Source: AP-15 sp963772295 (GTDB lineage: Bacteria; Pseudomonadota; Alphaproteobacteria; ATCC43930; CGMCC-115725). Taken from it: 64,000 nucleotides of DNA. This document shows, piece by piece, positions 1-8,878 of the stretch. Position 1 is the stretch's first letter; the number at the start of each line of letters is the position of its first letter. The stretch is from contig CAVYWO010000010.1 of NCBI GenBank assembly GCA_963772295.1, positions 1-64,000 on the forward strand, read 5' to 3'. Made by a program: the position numbers and the translations under genes. Under the pieces are notes generated by a model. The model was not told where the DNA came from and did no database searches. It saw only the letters and a list, made by a program, of their open reading frames with translations.

Positions 1-2
1 CC

Positions 3-1482
3 GTAAGAGGCGTAGGCGCCATCTGCAATACAGGCAGCTCGGCCTCAGCAAATGCTATCGAGCACACACTCCCTGACCAAGCTGCGCATATATGGTTTAC
101 TGACCCTCCCTACTATGACGCTATATCCTACGCTGACCTTTCGGATTTCTTCTTCGTCTGGCTGAAGTGTGCATTGCCGCTGAACGCGCTTTTGCATGAT
201 CCATTTGACGCTGAAAATCCATTGACCCCGAAGGCGGCCGAGATAGTGCAGGACGGGACGAAATCGGTCGGTAACCGACCCAAAGACCGCGCTTCTTCGA
301 GCACGCGATGGCGCTCGCGTTTGCTGAGGGCCGGCGCGTTACATGCGAGGACGGGATCGGGTCAGTTGTATTCGCTCACAAAACCACCGAGGGCTGAGAG
401 GCGCTGCTTTCTGGTCTGAGTAAAGGCGGCTGGGTGGTAACCGGCTCGTGGCCGATCGCCACCGAGGCAACGACGCGCCTGCGAGCGCGTGACAGCGCTG
501 CGCTAGCGACGAGCGTCCATCTCGTCTGCCGGCCGCGTACCGAGGAAATCACCGGCGATTGGGGGGATGTTCTGCGAGAGCTGCCGAGGCGCGTAGGCGA
601 ATGGATGGGGCGTCTGGAGCGTGAGGGGGTGCACGGCGCTGATCTCGTCTTCGCCTGCATCGGGCCGGCATTGGAGATCTTCAGCCGCTATTCGCGCGTC
701 GAAACCCCCGAGGGCCGGGAGGTGCCACTTCCCGAATACCTCGAAAAGGTCTGGGAGGTCGTCGGACGGGAGGCCCTCCACCAGGTACTCGGCACCGCCG
801 AGGCACAGGCGCGCAACGGCGGCGCCGGCGCGCTCGAAGAGGACGCTCGCCTTACCGCGCTGTTTCTGTGGACCATTCGCTCGACCGCCGCAAACGGGGT
901 CGGCGAGAGCGCCGCCGAGGGGGATGAAGAGGAGGCCGAGGACGCCGAAGACGAAGAAGACGGGAGCGGACGAAAAGCGAAGGGACTTACGCTGATCTAT
1001 GACATCGTCCGCCGCTTCGCGCAGCCGCTCGGCATTCATCTCCCGGATTGGGAGGGACGGATCGTCGCGACTGTGAAGGGCGTGGTCCGGTTGTTGCCGG
1101 TGGCCGAGCGCGCCAGCCAGCTCTTCGGCGCCGATGGCGCCGCCGGACTCGCAGACCGCATCGAGCGCTCGCCCGCAACTGCGCGTCAACTCGAACTCTT
1201 TCCAGGGGCGCATGAGCCGGTGGAGCAGCCGCGCGGAAGGCGCCGGCGATTCGCCGCTGCGACGACAACGGGGCCGCGAGAGGCAACGACCCTCGATCGG
1301 GTTCACACCGCAATGCTCCTGCAAGCGAGCGGTCGATCGAATGCTCTGCGCGCGCTGCTCGCCGCCGAACAGCAGCGCGGCCCGGATTTCTGCGCCTCGG
1401 CAACGCGCTGACGGCCTTATATCCTCACGGCTCGGAAGAAAAGCGGCTCCTTGACGCCATGCTGCTAGGTGTCCCACGGTGA
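3..1482 (+). pseudogene. DUF1156-type N6-adenine DNA methyltransferase, C-terminal part, broken
   Basis: The gene enters from the left edge in frame and shows the amino-methylase motif IV block FTDPPYYDAISYADLSDFFF at about 96-155, then the family-typical LTPKAAEIVQD, FFEHAMALAFAEGRRV, HKTTEG.EALLSG and GSWPIATE segments. Three lesions are visible: a frame change near 290 (GCC TTC expected, one C missing), a TGA at 395-397 where the family has Trp, and a frame change near 1385 before RFLRLGNALTALYP; the final stop is at 1480-1482. Known role of the family: adenine methylation, usually next to a DUF499 ATPase in defence islands. It is followed 25 bases later by the nuclease-like gene. The frame changes could be sequencing errors; the TGA looks like a real nonsense change. 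The N-terminus lies outside the window. Confidence 0.85.
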
Positions 1483-1507
1483 CCCTACGGGGTCCGGAGG
1501 ACATTCG

Positions 1508-2479
1508 ATGTCGCGTGAGACCGAACGAAGCGTTTGGCAGGTTGGAGGAGGTCCGTCAAATCGTCTCTTCGTCGATGAGTTTATCAAATTCGGCGTCGCC
1601 TTGATCGGACCCGCTGACGCGGGCGAGTGGAACTCCGCGTTGCCCGATGAGGATTTTGGCGGAAGCGGCGTCCGACGTTTCGCCACAGAACCTGCACTCG
1701 GCGATATTATCTTGTTGCGCTCCGGACAGTCTACAGTTCACGCAGTCGGGCTGATCACATCCGATTACATTTATCTGCCACAATTCAATGACGTGAACGG
1801 CTGGGACTTGCAGCACGCTAGGCGGGTGGCGTGGTACCGGCTACCCGCGCCCTACGTATTCGAGACCGCCGTCTTCGGCGCTAACCCGAGACGATTTTCA
1901 CGCATCTATAACGATGCGGGCATTTCCTATGCTCGAAGTTTTATTCGATCACCACCGACTGATTGGCAGGTCGCACCCCTTCCCGCGTTGCCTGACGCTG
2001 AGCCGCCCCTATCCTCGGTCCCAGAACCCATTGCGGGAATCGTTGCTCTGGCAGCGGATCTTGGGTGGAGTTATTGGGACATCGAGCGGTTCGGCGAACG
2101 CCCGAGCGAAGACGAAATGATCGCTCACTACGCGATCCCGCTACTGCGCGCGATGGGTTGGTCTCCGGAGCATATCGCTGTTCAATGGCACAGCATCGAT
2201 GTCTGCGTCTTCCGGGCGTTGCCCCGCGTGGCTGAAAACGTCCAATTCATCGTCGAGGGGAAGCGGCTCGGCGACGGCATAGAAGGAGCGCTCGGGCAGG
2301 CCAAGGGGTACGCTGCGGCTATGGGGATCTCTTGCGACCTGATCGTGACCGATGGTCTGCGTTATCGATTATACGAATACGACGAAAAGACGATGGATTA
2401 TCTGCCCGCCGCATATGCCAATCTGTTGGTCCCCAAGCAGTCCTCGGCAAGGTTTTTTACCAGAATAAAACGATCGTAA
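1508..2479 (+). CDS. PD-(D/E)XK nuclease-like protein with a PUA/EVE-like N-terminal region (defence island)
   Basis: The protein is 323 aa. The ATG at 1508 is preferred because GGAGGA lies 6 bases upstream; a start at 1469 would overlap the methyltransferase end. Residues about 195-295 look like a HsdR-N/type I restriction nuclease core: a helix containing E203, D231 in the HSIDVCVF strand, E250-x-K252 in VEGKRLG, Q264 in GQAKGYA, then the strand LIVTDGLRYRLY. Residues about 60-112 (GDIILLRSGQSTVHAVGLITSDYIY to HARRVAWYRL) resemble an EVE/PUA-type fold such as the reader domains of modification-dependent restriction enzymes; this part is weaker. It sits between the methyltransferase (25 bases) and the DUF499 gene (30 bases), so it is likely the cutting subunit of the same system. 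Function is inferred; only the E-x-K core is reasonably clear. Confidence 0.7.
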   Translation: MSRETERSVWQVGGGPSNRLFVDEFIKFGVALIGPADAGEWNSALPDEDFGGSGVRRFATEPALGDIILLRSGQSTVHAVGLITSDYIYLPQFNDVNGWDLQHARRVAWYRLPAPYVFETAVFGANPRRFSRIYNDAGISYARSFIRSPPTDWQVAPLPALPDAEPPLSSVPEPIAGIVALAADLGWSYWDIERFGERPSEDEMIAHYAIPLLRAMGWSPEHIAVQWHSIDVCVFRALPRVAENVQFIVEGKRLGDGIEGALGQAKGYAAAMGISCDLIVTDGLRYRLYEYDEKTMDYLPAAYANLLVPKQSSARFFTRIKRS

Positions 2480-2509
2480 CGCCGGGCTTGGAAAAAGGGA
2501 GGACTGACC

Positions 2510-5285
2510 GTGGACCCTTGGTACAAGCACGTTACGCCGCGGCGCGAGGTCCGCGAGGGGCGATCGTTCAGCCCCGACGAATTCGCCATCGCCCTCGAAC
2601 AGGTCGTCGCCGGCACGGCGCCTGACGATTATACAAAGCCCGAGCAGTTCTTCTCGCGCACCTGTTTCACCCGCGCGCTGAAAGAGCATGCCGGAATGGT
2701 GCTGCGGCGCCTTTCGGGGGAGACCAGCAACACTGCGCCGGTCTTGACCTTGATCACGCAGTTCGGCGGCGGCAAGACCCACACCTTGACGGCCCTCTAT
2801 CATCTCGGCAATGCCGGGCCGCGCGCCAACGATTTCCCGGGCGTTCCGGAGTTGCTCGAGGCTGCCGGATTGGCGGCGGCGCCGTTCGCCCGCGTCGGGG
2901 TTTTCGTCGGCAACGCCTGGGACCCGCAACCGGGGCATGAAACGCCATGGATCGATTTGGCGCGACAGGTGGCCGGCGATGCGGGCGTGGCTGCCCTCGG
3001 CATGGCGGCTGAAACAACGCCCCCCGGCACCGAGGCGATCGGCCGGGTGTTCGCCGCCGCCAATGCGCCGGTGCTGCTGCTCCTCGACGAAGTTCTGAAC
3101 TTCGTCAACCGCCATCGCGGCATGGCCGACAGCCTTTTCGCCTTTTTGCAGAACCTGACTGTCGCGGCGACCGGTAATCCCCGCGCCGCCGCGGTCATCA
3201 GCCTTCCGCGCAGTCAGGTCGAGATGACCGAATTCGACCAGGAATGGCACGACCGCATCACAAAGGTGGTGCGCCGGGTCGCGCGCGACCTGATCGCCAA
3301 CGACGAAGCCGAGATCGCCGAGGTCGTGCGGCGGCGGCTCTTCGAAGACATCGGCGACGAGCGGCTGCGCAGGAGGGTCGCGAGGGAATATGCCGATTGG
3401 TGCTTCGAGCGCCGGCATCAGCTGCCGCCGGAGTGGACGGCGGTCGACTCCGCCGCCACCGAGGCGAACGCGCGTGATTTTCTACGCGGTCGGTTCGAGG
3501 CGAGCTACCCGTTCCACCCGGCCACCCTCTCGGTGTTTCAGCGGAAATGGCGGGCGCTTCAGCAGTTCCAACAAACCCGCGGTACGCTCGCGATGCTGGC
3601 GCAATGGATCTCCCTTGCGGCCCGCGAGCAGTTCGAGAAAGCGCGGCGCGAGCCTTTGATCACTTTGGGATCGGCGCCGTTGCAGAGCCCGGAATTTCGC
3701 GCCGTCGTTCTCGGCCAGCTCGGCGAAACCCGGCTCGACACCGCGATCCTCGCCGACATCGCCGGCGAGCCGTGCCATGCCGGCGCGTTGGACGCCGACA
3801 TTAAGGGCGCGCTGCGCGATATCCACCGCCGGGTCGGAACCGCGATCCTGTTCGAATCGTCGGGCGGCCAGATCGACAAGGTCGCACACCTGCCCGAGTT
3901 GCGCTTCGCGCTCGGCGAACCGCCGGAGGTCGACACGGCCTCGATCGACACCGCCGCCAACAAGTTGGAAGCGGCGAGCTTCTTCATTCGCAATATCGGG
4001 ACCGACGGCTTTCTCATTCACCATCAGGCGACCTTGCGGAAGGTCGTCAACGACCGGCGTGCCTCGCTCGATGAAGAAACCGATGTGCTGCCGGCCCTCA
4101 AGAGGCTCGTCGAGGCGGAGTTCGAACGTGGCGCCAGCATCCCGGTGGTCCCACTGCGGGAAGATCGAGACGCTATCCGCGATGCGCCCGGTCTGGTTCT
4201 CGTTCCGCTCGATCCCGATACCGGGTGGCGAGAGGGCGACGCTATCGCCGAGCGGATCGGGCGATGGACGCGCGAGCGTGGGCGCTCGCTGCGCCTCTAT
4301 CCGGCATCCCTGATCTGGTGCGTAAAAAAGCCGGGTCGCGAGTTGCGCGAAGCGGTCGAGCTGTGGCTTGCGTGGCTCCGGGTCGCAAGGGAGGTCGCCG
4401 AAGGCGTGCTCGGCACCGAATACAACCGTACCGATCGCGCCGAAGTTCAGACTCGAGGTGAAGGCGGCCGAGGCCGTAGCCAAGGACGAGGTTTGGAGCG
4501 CGTACCGCTTCGTCGTCCTCTTCGAGCCGACGGCGCCGAACAGGCTGAAGGTCATCGACCTCGGGGCGGGCCACGCGAGTGCTAGCCAAACCCTTTGCGG
4601 GCGCGTTATCGCTGCGCTCAAGGGCGAAGCCCTTCTGAACAAGTTGGTCGGGGCCGGCTATCTCGACCGGCATTGGCCACCGGCGTTCAAGGACAGCCGC
4701 GCTTGGCCGCTCGCCAGCTTGCGGCAGAGCTTTATGAACGGGACACTTACCCGCCTCATCGACCCCGACCGTGTGCTGAAGACGCGCATCGTCGAGTTTG
4801 TCGCCAAGGGCGAATTCGGGCTTGCGTCAGGCCTTGATCCCGCCGGCGCCGGCTTTCGGCGCGTCTGGTTTCGCGAGGACATCGATTCGGCCGATGTGGC
4901 GTTCGAAGCCGATGTCTACCTGCTTGCCGCGGCCGTCGCCACCAAGCTCAAGACGCCAGAGGTCGTGCCGACACCTGGCTCCGAGCCGTCGCCACCGGTG
5001 GTGCCCGAGGCTCCCCAGGGACCGAGCGAACCGGCCGAAACGCCGGTTTCAAACCTCCCCGCACTCATCAGCGTCAGCGGGACTATACCGCCAGAGCAAT
5101 GGAACCGAATTGGCACGCGGCTGCTCCCGAAAATGCGCGCCGCGGGCGCCGTGACCGCCACTATCCGGCTTGAGATCGAGATCGATCAGACCAAAGCAAC
5201 TGCTCTCTCAACCGAGCTGCGCCAGATCGTCGAGGAGACCGGTCTCTCCGGCACAGTCCGGATCGATCAGCGATCGTCCGGTTGA
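2510..5285 (+). pseudogene. DUF499 AAA-type ATPase, frameshifted
   Basis: GTG start at 2510 with GGGAGGA 6 bases upstream. Restored length is about 925 aa. Walker A is QFGGGKTHT (residues 86-91) and Walker B is VLLLLDEVLNF (about 189-195). After residue about 640 the frame breaks near 4450 (between AEVQT and LEVKAAEAVAKDEVW) and the family-typical C-terminus continues in the next frame: KVIDLGAGHASASQTLCGRVIAALK, WPLASLRQSF, then a Pro-rich linker and a small terminal domain. DUF499 proteins are large ATPases that accompany DUF1156 methyltransferases in defence loci. This is the last gene of the three-gene operon; what follows is unrelated. One two-base deletion or one-base insertion explains the break, so sequencing error is possible. 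Confidence 0.85.
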
Positions 5286-5354
5286 TCGGCGCGGAAGTGC
5301 GCAGCGGTGCTCGGCATGGGCCGTGCGATCAGCAGTTGGCCAGCCGGCCAGATA

Positions 5355-5567
5355 TCAAGATCGGAGATCATCGCGCCGCGTGATCATCCTCGGATGGTCG
5401 AAATCGATTTCGGGAAACGCCTTGCGCAAGCGCTCGCCTTCCTCCCGGATGGCGCGATCGGTCGGAGTTTCGGGCATCGGCGCCAGCCAATCGAGGACGG
5501 TCACCCGCGCCAGCGTCAGCACGTAATCGATCCGGTCGAGCAATTCGGCGCAGAGACGACGGAGCAC
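5355..5567 (-). CDS. Small conserved hypothetical protein, module copy 1
   Basis: A 70-residue protein from a GTG at 5567, with the core LTLARVTVLDWLAPMPETP and TDRAIREEGERLRKAFPEID. A second version (about 85% identical over the first 50 residues) is encoded at 48544-48825, in the same orientation relative to the same neighbours, which argues that it is a real gene. No domain I recognise; no signal peptide or membrane segment. It is divergent from the gene at 5590, with 22 bases between starts, so both may share a control region. Function unknown. Confidence 0.6.
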   Translation of the reverse strand: MLRRLCAELLDRIDYVLTLARVTVLDWLAPMPETPTDRAIREEGERLRKAFPEIDFDHPRMITRRDDLRS

Positions 5568-5589
5568 GGGAGCACCATATCACGCGATC

Positions 5590-5790
5590 ATGACGCTCGA
5601 CCTCACCGATGACGAGTTGGCTGCCCTCGCCCAACTCCTCCGGCACACGGTTCGGGCCGCGGCTCCGGCGGTTCGAGCTTCGCCAGGATCGCCTTCAGGG
5701 GCGTCAACCGCGGCGACAGCGGGTAGCGGGCTTCATCGGGCCGAGGATCAGGCACCGCCGGCGATGAAGTACAGCGGTCCGCGCCCATGA
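5590..5790 (+). pseudogene. Small DUF-type gene (MTLDLTDDE family), module copy 1, internally inverted
   Basis: The N-terminus MTLDLTDDELAALAQLLRHT reads on the plus strand, as in the intact copy at 48848. The rest of the protein (DEARYPLSPRLTPLKAILAKLEPPEP) is found on the minus strand between about 5650 and 5745, and the plus reading resumes with MKYSGPRP near 5763. So roughly 100 bases in the middle of the gene are inverted. The plus-strand frame stays open but encodes nonsense across the inverted part. Function of the family is unknown to me. Confidence 0.65.
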
Positions 5791-5991
5791 CGCTCGGCAG
5801 CGCCGCCAAGGCGGGGTGCGGTTGATCGTCTGGTGTCGAGACTGCGACCGTCAGGTCGAGCCCGACCCTTTTGAGATGGCCGAGCGATACGGGGCCGAGA
5901 CGCCCATCCCGATTGGTCCAAGCGGCTTGCGTGCTCCGGCTGCGGCAGCCGACGGGTGGATATGGTCGTCAGCGGGACAGAGCGGCGTTAG
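5787..5991 (+). pseudogene. Zinc-ribbon small protein gene, module copy 1, frameshifted
   Basis: Starts MTLGSAAKAG at 5787, overlapping the end of the previous frame, then continues in other frames as VRLIVWCRDCDRQVEPDP, EMAERYGAET and PDWSKRLACSGCGSRRVDMVVSGTERR to a stop at 5989-5991. The pairs CRDC and CSGC are the zinc-ribbon ligands. At least two frame changes (near 5818 and 5910). Relatives or fragments of this gene occur at 24881-25077 (minus), 48213-48312 and 49051-49278. Confidence 0.6.
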
Positions 5992-6043
5992 GCGTTCTCT
6001 GTTTCTGCGAACTTAAAGCGGGAATCGGGGCACGTCCCGCGCA

Positions 6044-6193
6044 TCGCTGGCCCATACCAAGGAAGCCGCGTGGCGCGAGGATCACCGGAAAGAGCCGAAC
6101 GGCTTCCAGGTCGATCGGCTCGTCACTTTGGCGATGGCGGCGCGGCTGAGCGTTGATTTCTGCGGGTACTGGCAAGGATCAAGGCCGGCGTGA
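6044..6193 (+). other. Gene remnant (HTKEAAWREDHRKEPNG reading)
   Basis: A short reading, TKEAAWREDHRKEPNGFQVD followed by RLVTLAMAARLSVDFCGYWQ, ends at a TGA at 6191-6193 and has coding-like composition but no plausible start. It looks like the tail of a mobile-element or phage gene. I cannot name the family. Confidence 0.3.
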
Positions 6194-6299
6194 TATGAAG
6201 CCCGAGGCGGCGGGCGCGGGGTCCGATCCCTGCCCGCCCCTTTGGCCGCCCGGCCCTTACCTCGGCTTGTGAAGCATAACATGGCCGAGGCGTTGAGTC

Positions 6300-6719
6300 A
6301 TGACCAAAATAACCATCATTCCGAACGTCGATCAGATTCGCTATTATGTAAATTCGGCGCTTAATGCTTTTACGCTATTGCCGACAAAAGAGGCCATAGA
6401 ATCTAATACGGATGACTTGCGCGCCCTCCTGAAATATCTCGAAAGCCTAGATGATGCAGCGAACATCGTAGTAGCGAGCATCTCTAGGATTAAAGGAGGG
6501 ATCAGGATTGAACGGTCGACTCGTGATGGTGATATTTTTGATTTGAGCTACAGATACCTCAGTCATTCCAATTCCCGGCCGGACTCCACGCAGGGATCTA
6601 CTCCCCGAGAGCGTCACGAAGAGAATGTGCGGCTGCATGACGATCTGAGTGCCGCCGACAGTGAACTCGATCTCGACAAGTCTCGCAATGGCATCGCAGA
6701 TTTCCGCCTCCCACGGTAA
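6300..6719 (+). CDS. Hypothetical protein (alternative to the opposite-strand gene)
   Basis: A 139-residue frame from ATG 6300 (MTKITIIPNVDQIRYYVNSALNAF). The first half is AT-richer than its surroundings and has no recognised domain. The second half overlaps the minus-strand gene at 6447-6755, which resembles a known small family better, so the two cannot both be coding over their full length. The first 150 bases are not covered by any other gene. Confidence 0.3.
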   Translation: MTKITIIPNVDQIRYYVNSALNAFTLLPTKEAIESNTDDLRALLKYLESLDDAANIVVASISRIKGGIRIERSTRDGDIFDLSYRYLSHSNSRPDSTQGSTPRERHEENVRLHDDLSAADSELDLDKSRNGIADFRLPR

Positions 6720-6755
6720 CGGCGGAAGTTGCGGCGGGGGCTGTGCCATGGACAT
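6447..6755 (-). CDS. WYL-like small domain protein
   Basis: A 102-residue protein. It begins with a Pro-rich leader, then PWEAEICDAIARLVEIEF, MQPHILFVTLSGSRSLRGV, and ends PSFNPRDARYYDVRCII. This pattern (a short helix with CDAI, a strand ending in EF, the PH-x-LG-like turn, a final FNP-D-x-YC motif) matches small WYL-related proteins common in alphaproteobacteria, which carry an SH3-like ligand-binding fold. The middle is less conserved than usual. Overlaps a competing plus-strand frame. Confidence 0.45.
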   Translation of the reverse strand: MSMAQPPPQLPPLPWEAEICDAIARLVEIEFTVGGTQIVMQPHILFVTLSGSRSLRGVRPGIGMTEVSVAQIKNITITSRPFNPDPSFNPRDARYYDVRCII

Positions 6756-7465
6756 TCGCTCCCTGGACTGAGTGGCATCGACCAGGATAGCGAATTCGGC
6801 GGCCGAGCGCTAAGCTCCGGTCGCCGTTTCTTCAGACTGGTAACGGCGGTTCCCGCTCGGCGAGCTTCCCAGCGCACGCCGCGCCCCGATCCGATCTTCT
6901 CGACCGTGCCGCGCCGCAAGAGGTCGTACAGGGTGTTGAGAAACCGCACCGCGAAGTCACGGCGAACTTGGTCATTCGGGGATTGTTCCGCGGGGCTTCA
7001 CCGTATCGCCGATTGCGGAGGCCGCGACCACCTTGACTGTGCCGCTTGGCGTCGAAAGGCTCGCCGTGTAGTGCCGCGCGGGACCGGGCGGATCCTTGGG
7101 GGGCCGGATGACGATGGCGGTCCCGCGATCTCGGTGCGCCGCGTCCCGAGGACCTGAGCAGGCCGCGGATTGGAAACGTCTGGCGAACGTTTGCTACCGA
7201 AATTGCTACCGAACTCGGTAGCACGGAGCGGTACGAGATGGGATGGAGAACGTTTCGGGGGCGAGAAAAGCCTGCCATCCCGTCACTCTCCGGGACCAGA
7301 TGATATGCGCTGGGATGACCATACGCGAACAAGAAGATCGCGGCGGCGCGACGGCATTACCCAGCCGGGCGTCGCGTTTCACCGCTCCGCAACGTCGGCT
7401 TCGAAGGAAACAGCTGCCGACGGTTTACGGCCGATGGGCCGTTCGGCTAGCTGAACGTAGCGGGA
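6756..7465. other. Gap with gene debris
   Basis: No intact gene. On the minus strand about 6855-6985 encodes the fragment RRDFAVRFLNTLYDLLRRG followed by TVEKIGSGRGVRWEARR, which looks like the winged-helix C-terminus of a small island protein, out of frame with anything upstream. The remainder up to the integrase stop shows nothing I can support. Confidence 0.4.
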
Positions 7466-8662
7466 TCACCTTGGCGTCTGCCCTGCTATCCGGGCCGAGC
7501 GGACCCGAACAATCTCGGCTTGCCCGCTCTTCATGGCGCCGGCGATCCGCTCGGCGACTGCCGCGGCCGCGGCTTTGACCGGATCGCTTGCAAGATGCGC
7601 GTAGCGTTGCGTTGTGGCCTGTTGCGTATGCCCGAGCATCTTGCCGATGATCGGCAGTCCAAGCCCGCTCGATGCCGCGACGCTGGCGAAGGCATGCCTT
7701 AGGTCGTGCAGCCGGACATCATCGAGCCCGGCCGCATGGCGAATCGTGCGCCAAGGGATTTCAATGAAGCTCTGGCTGCGGCACTTCCCGTCCGCCCCAT
7801 AGCCGAGGACGTAGGGTCCGACCCGTGGCAACTCGGCGAGGACGGCAAGCGCCGGCGCCGCGAGATGAAGCGTCTTGGCTCCAGTTTTGCTGTCGGGCAA
7901 CCGCGCTTCGCCCCGCTCAAAATCAATCCACTCCCAGCAAAGCCCGAGGATTTCGCCGAGCCTTGCACCAGTGAAGACCAGCAACCGGATGGTTGCGACG
8001 TGCAACCCCGAGCCTCCATAGCTCGCCAGCGCCTCTCCGAGCCGAGCCAATTCATCCGACGACAAGAACCGCTCGCGCGCCTTCTGACGGAAACGCTCGA
8101 CGTAGCGGCAGGGATTAGAGCCGTCCGGCCGCATCCCCCAACGCTCGGCTTGCGTCATCATCGCCGATAGGCACGCCACCGCTCGATTGGCTTCGGTAGG
8201 AGTTGCCCGGCGCGCATGGTGCATCGCTGCTACATCCTGGCGGGTCACATCGGCAACCTTGCGTTCGCCGATAGCCGGCAGAACGACGTGTTCGAGCAAG
8301 CGACGGTATTCTCGCGCGGTTGATGCCTTCCGTTTCGCCTCGACATGCTCGGCGAGGAAGCGACTTGCACACTCGGTGACCGTGGGGGCGCCCTTCCGGG
8401 CATCGCGGGCAGCCGCAGGGTCGTGGCCGCCAGCTACCAGACCTAGCAACCGCCGAGCCTCGCTGCGCGCGTCCTCGATGCTCAAGACGCCATGCCGGCC
8501 GATCGTCAGCCATCGTTGCTTGCCACCGGACCGGTATTTGAGGACGAAGGCAACCACACCTCCGCTCTGCCGCCTGGCACCGAAGCCGGGCAGCTTGTCC
8601 CATACGATTTCGCCGGCCACGAGCCTCGCTACGTCGCGCTCACCGATCGCCCGGTTTGCCAT
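7466..8662 (-). CDS. Tyrosine-type integrase (DUF4102 arm-binding domain)
   Basis: 398 aa from ATG 8662, chosen over GTG 8671 because GAGGG lies about 9 bases upstream. The N-terminus has the DUF4102 arm-type DNA-binding domain (KLPGFGARRQSGGVVAFVLKY, LTIGRHGVLSIEDAR), followed by a SAM-like core-binding domain. The catalytic domain has R234 (TGARLGEIL), H319-x-x-R322 (LHDLRHAFAS), H345 (GHTQ) and Y354 (TQRYAHL), a complete set, so the enzyme should be active. It lies next to a truncated tRNA-Arg, the classic arrangement for an integrative island. It points into the island, whose cargo includes the defence-like operon to its left. Confidence 0.95.
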   Translation of the reverse strand: MANRAIGERDVARLVAGEIVWDKLPGFGARRQSGGVVAFVLKYRSGGKQRWLTIGRHGVLSIEDARSEARRLLGLVAGGHDPAAARDARKGAPTVTECASRFLAEHVEAKRKASTAREYRRLLEHVVLPAIGERKVADVTRQDVAAMHHARRATPTEANRAVACLSAMMTQAERWGMRPDGSNPCRYVERFRQKARERFLSSDELARLGEALASYGGSGLHVATIRLLVFTGARLGEILGLCWEWIDFERGEARLPDSKTGAKTLHLAAPALAVLAELPRVGPYVLGYGADGKCRSQSFIEIPWRTIRHAAGLDDVRLHDLRHAFASVAASSGLGLPIIGKMLGHTQQATTQRYAHLASDPVKAAAAAVAERIAGAMKSGQAEIVRVRSARIAGQTPR

Positions 8663-8678
8663 GTCCGCCACCCTCGCA

Positions 8679-8722
8679 TTTGGTTGCTAGGCTGGTAGCT
8701 AGCTACCGATCAGCAACCAAAT
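8679..8722. promoter_or_regulatory. Nested palindrome upstream of the integrase gene
   Basis: An outer inverted repeat ATTTGGTTGCT / AGCAACCAAAT encloses an inner perfect palindrome GGTAGCTAGCTACC at 8694-8707. It starts 16 bases upstream of the integrase start codon. Likely an operator for the integrase promoter, or arm-type integrase/excisionase sites; this is inference from position and symmetry. Confidence 0.5.
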
Positions 8723-8839
8723 CTGCAATCGTACATGGCCGTTCACTGCTGTCCAATCAAGTCCAATTTCCTGTTTTTTTAAGCTCTTCCCGGGGTCTGC
8801 CGGATGCACGTGGACCCCAGCGGATGCGTGGAAATCAAA

Positions 8840-8878
8840 TTAGGAAACTGTTGCTCTATCCGCCTGAGCTACGGGGAC
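8840..8878 (-). tRNA. tRNA-Arg(CCU), 5' half only (attachment site)
   Basis: Read on the minus strand from 8878: acceptor GTCCCCG, TA, D-stem GCTC with loop AGGCGGATA and GAGC, A26, anticodon 5' strand ACAGT, and loop TTCCTAA with anticodon CCT at 8844-8842. The next bases (TTTGA) do not pair with ACAGT, and no T-arm or acceptor 3' strand follows, so the 3' half is missing. The split falls at the anticodon loop, beside an integrase gene, so this is best read as an att junction. As it stands the tRNA cannot fold. Confidence 0.75.

Noticed and set aside
395..397. TGA as a selenocysteine codon in the methyltransferase, given selD in the window
   Set aside because: The family has Trp at this place, no selenocysteine insertion element is apparent, and neighbouring frame breaks show the gene is damaged.
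434..1411. A free-standing 325-aa protein starting at GTG 434
   Set aside because: Its sequence is the continuation of the DUF1156 methyltransferase; the start only appears because of the upstream TGA and frame break.
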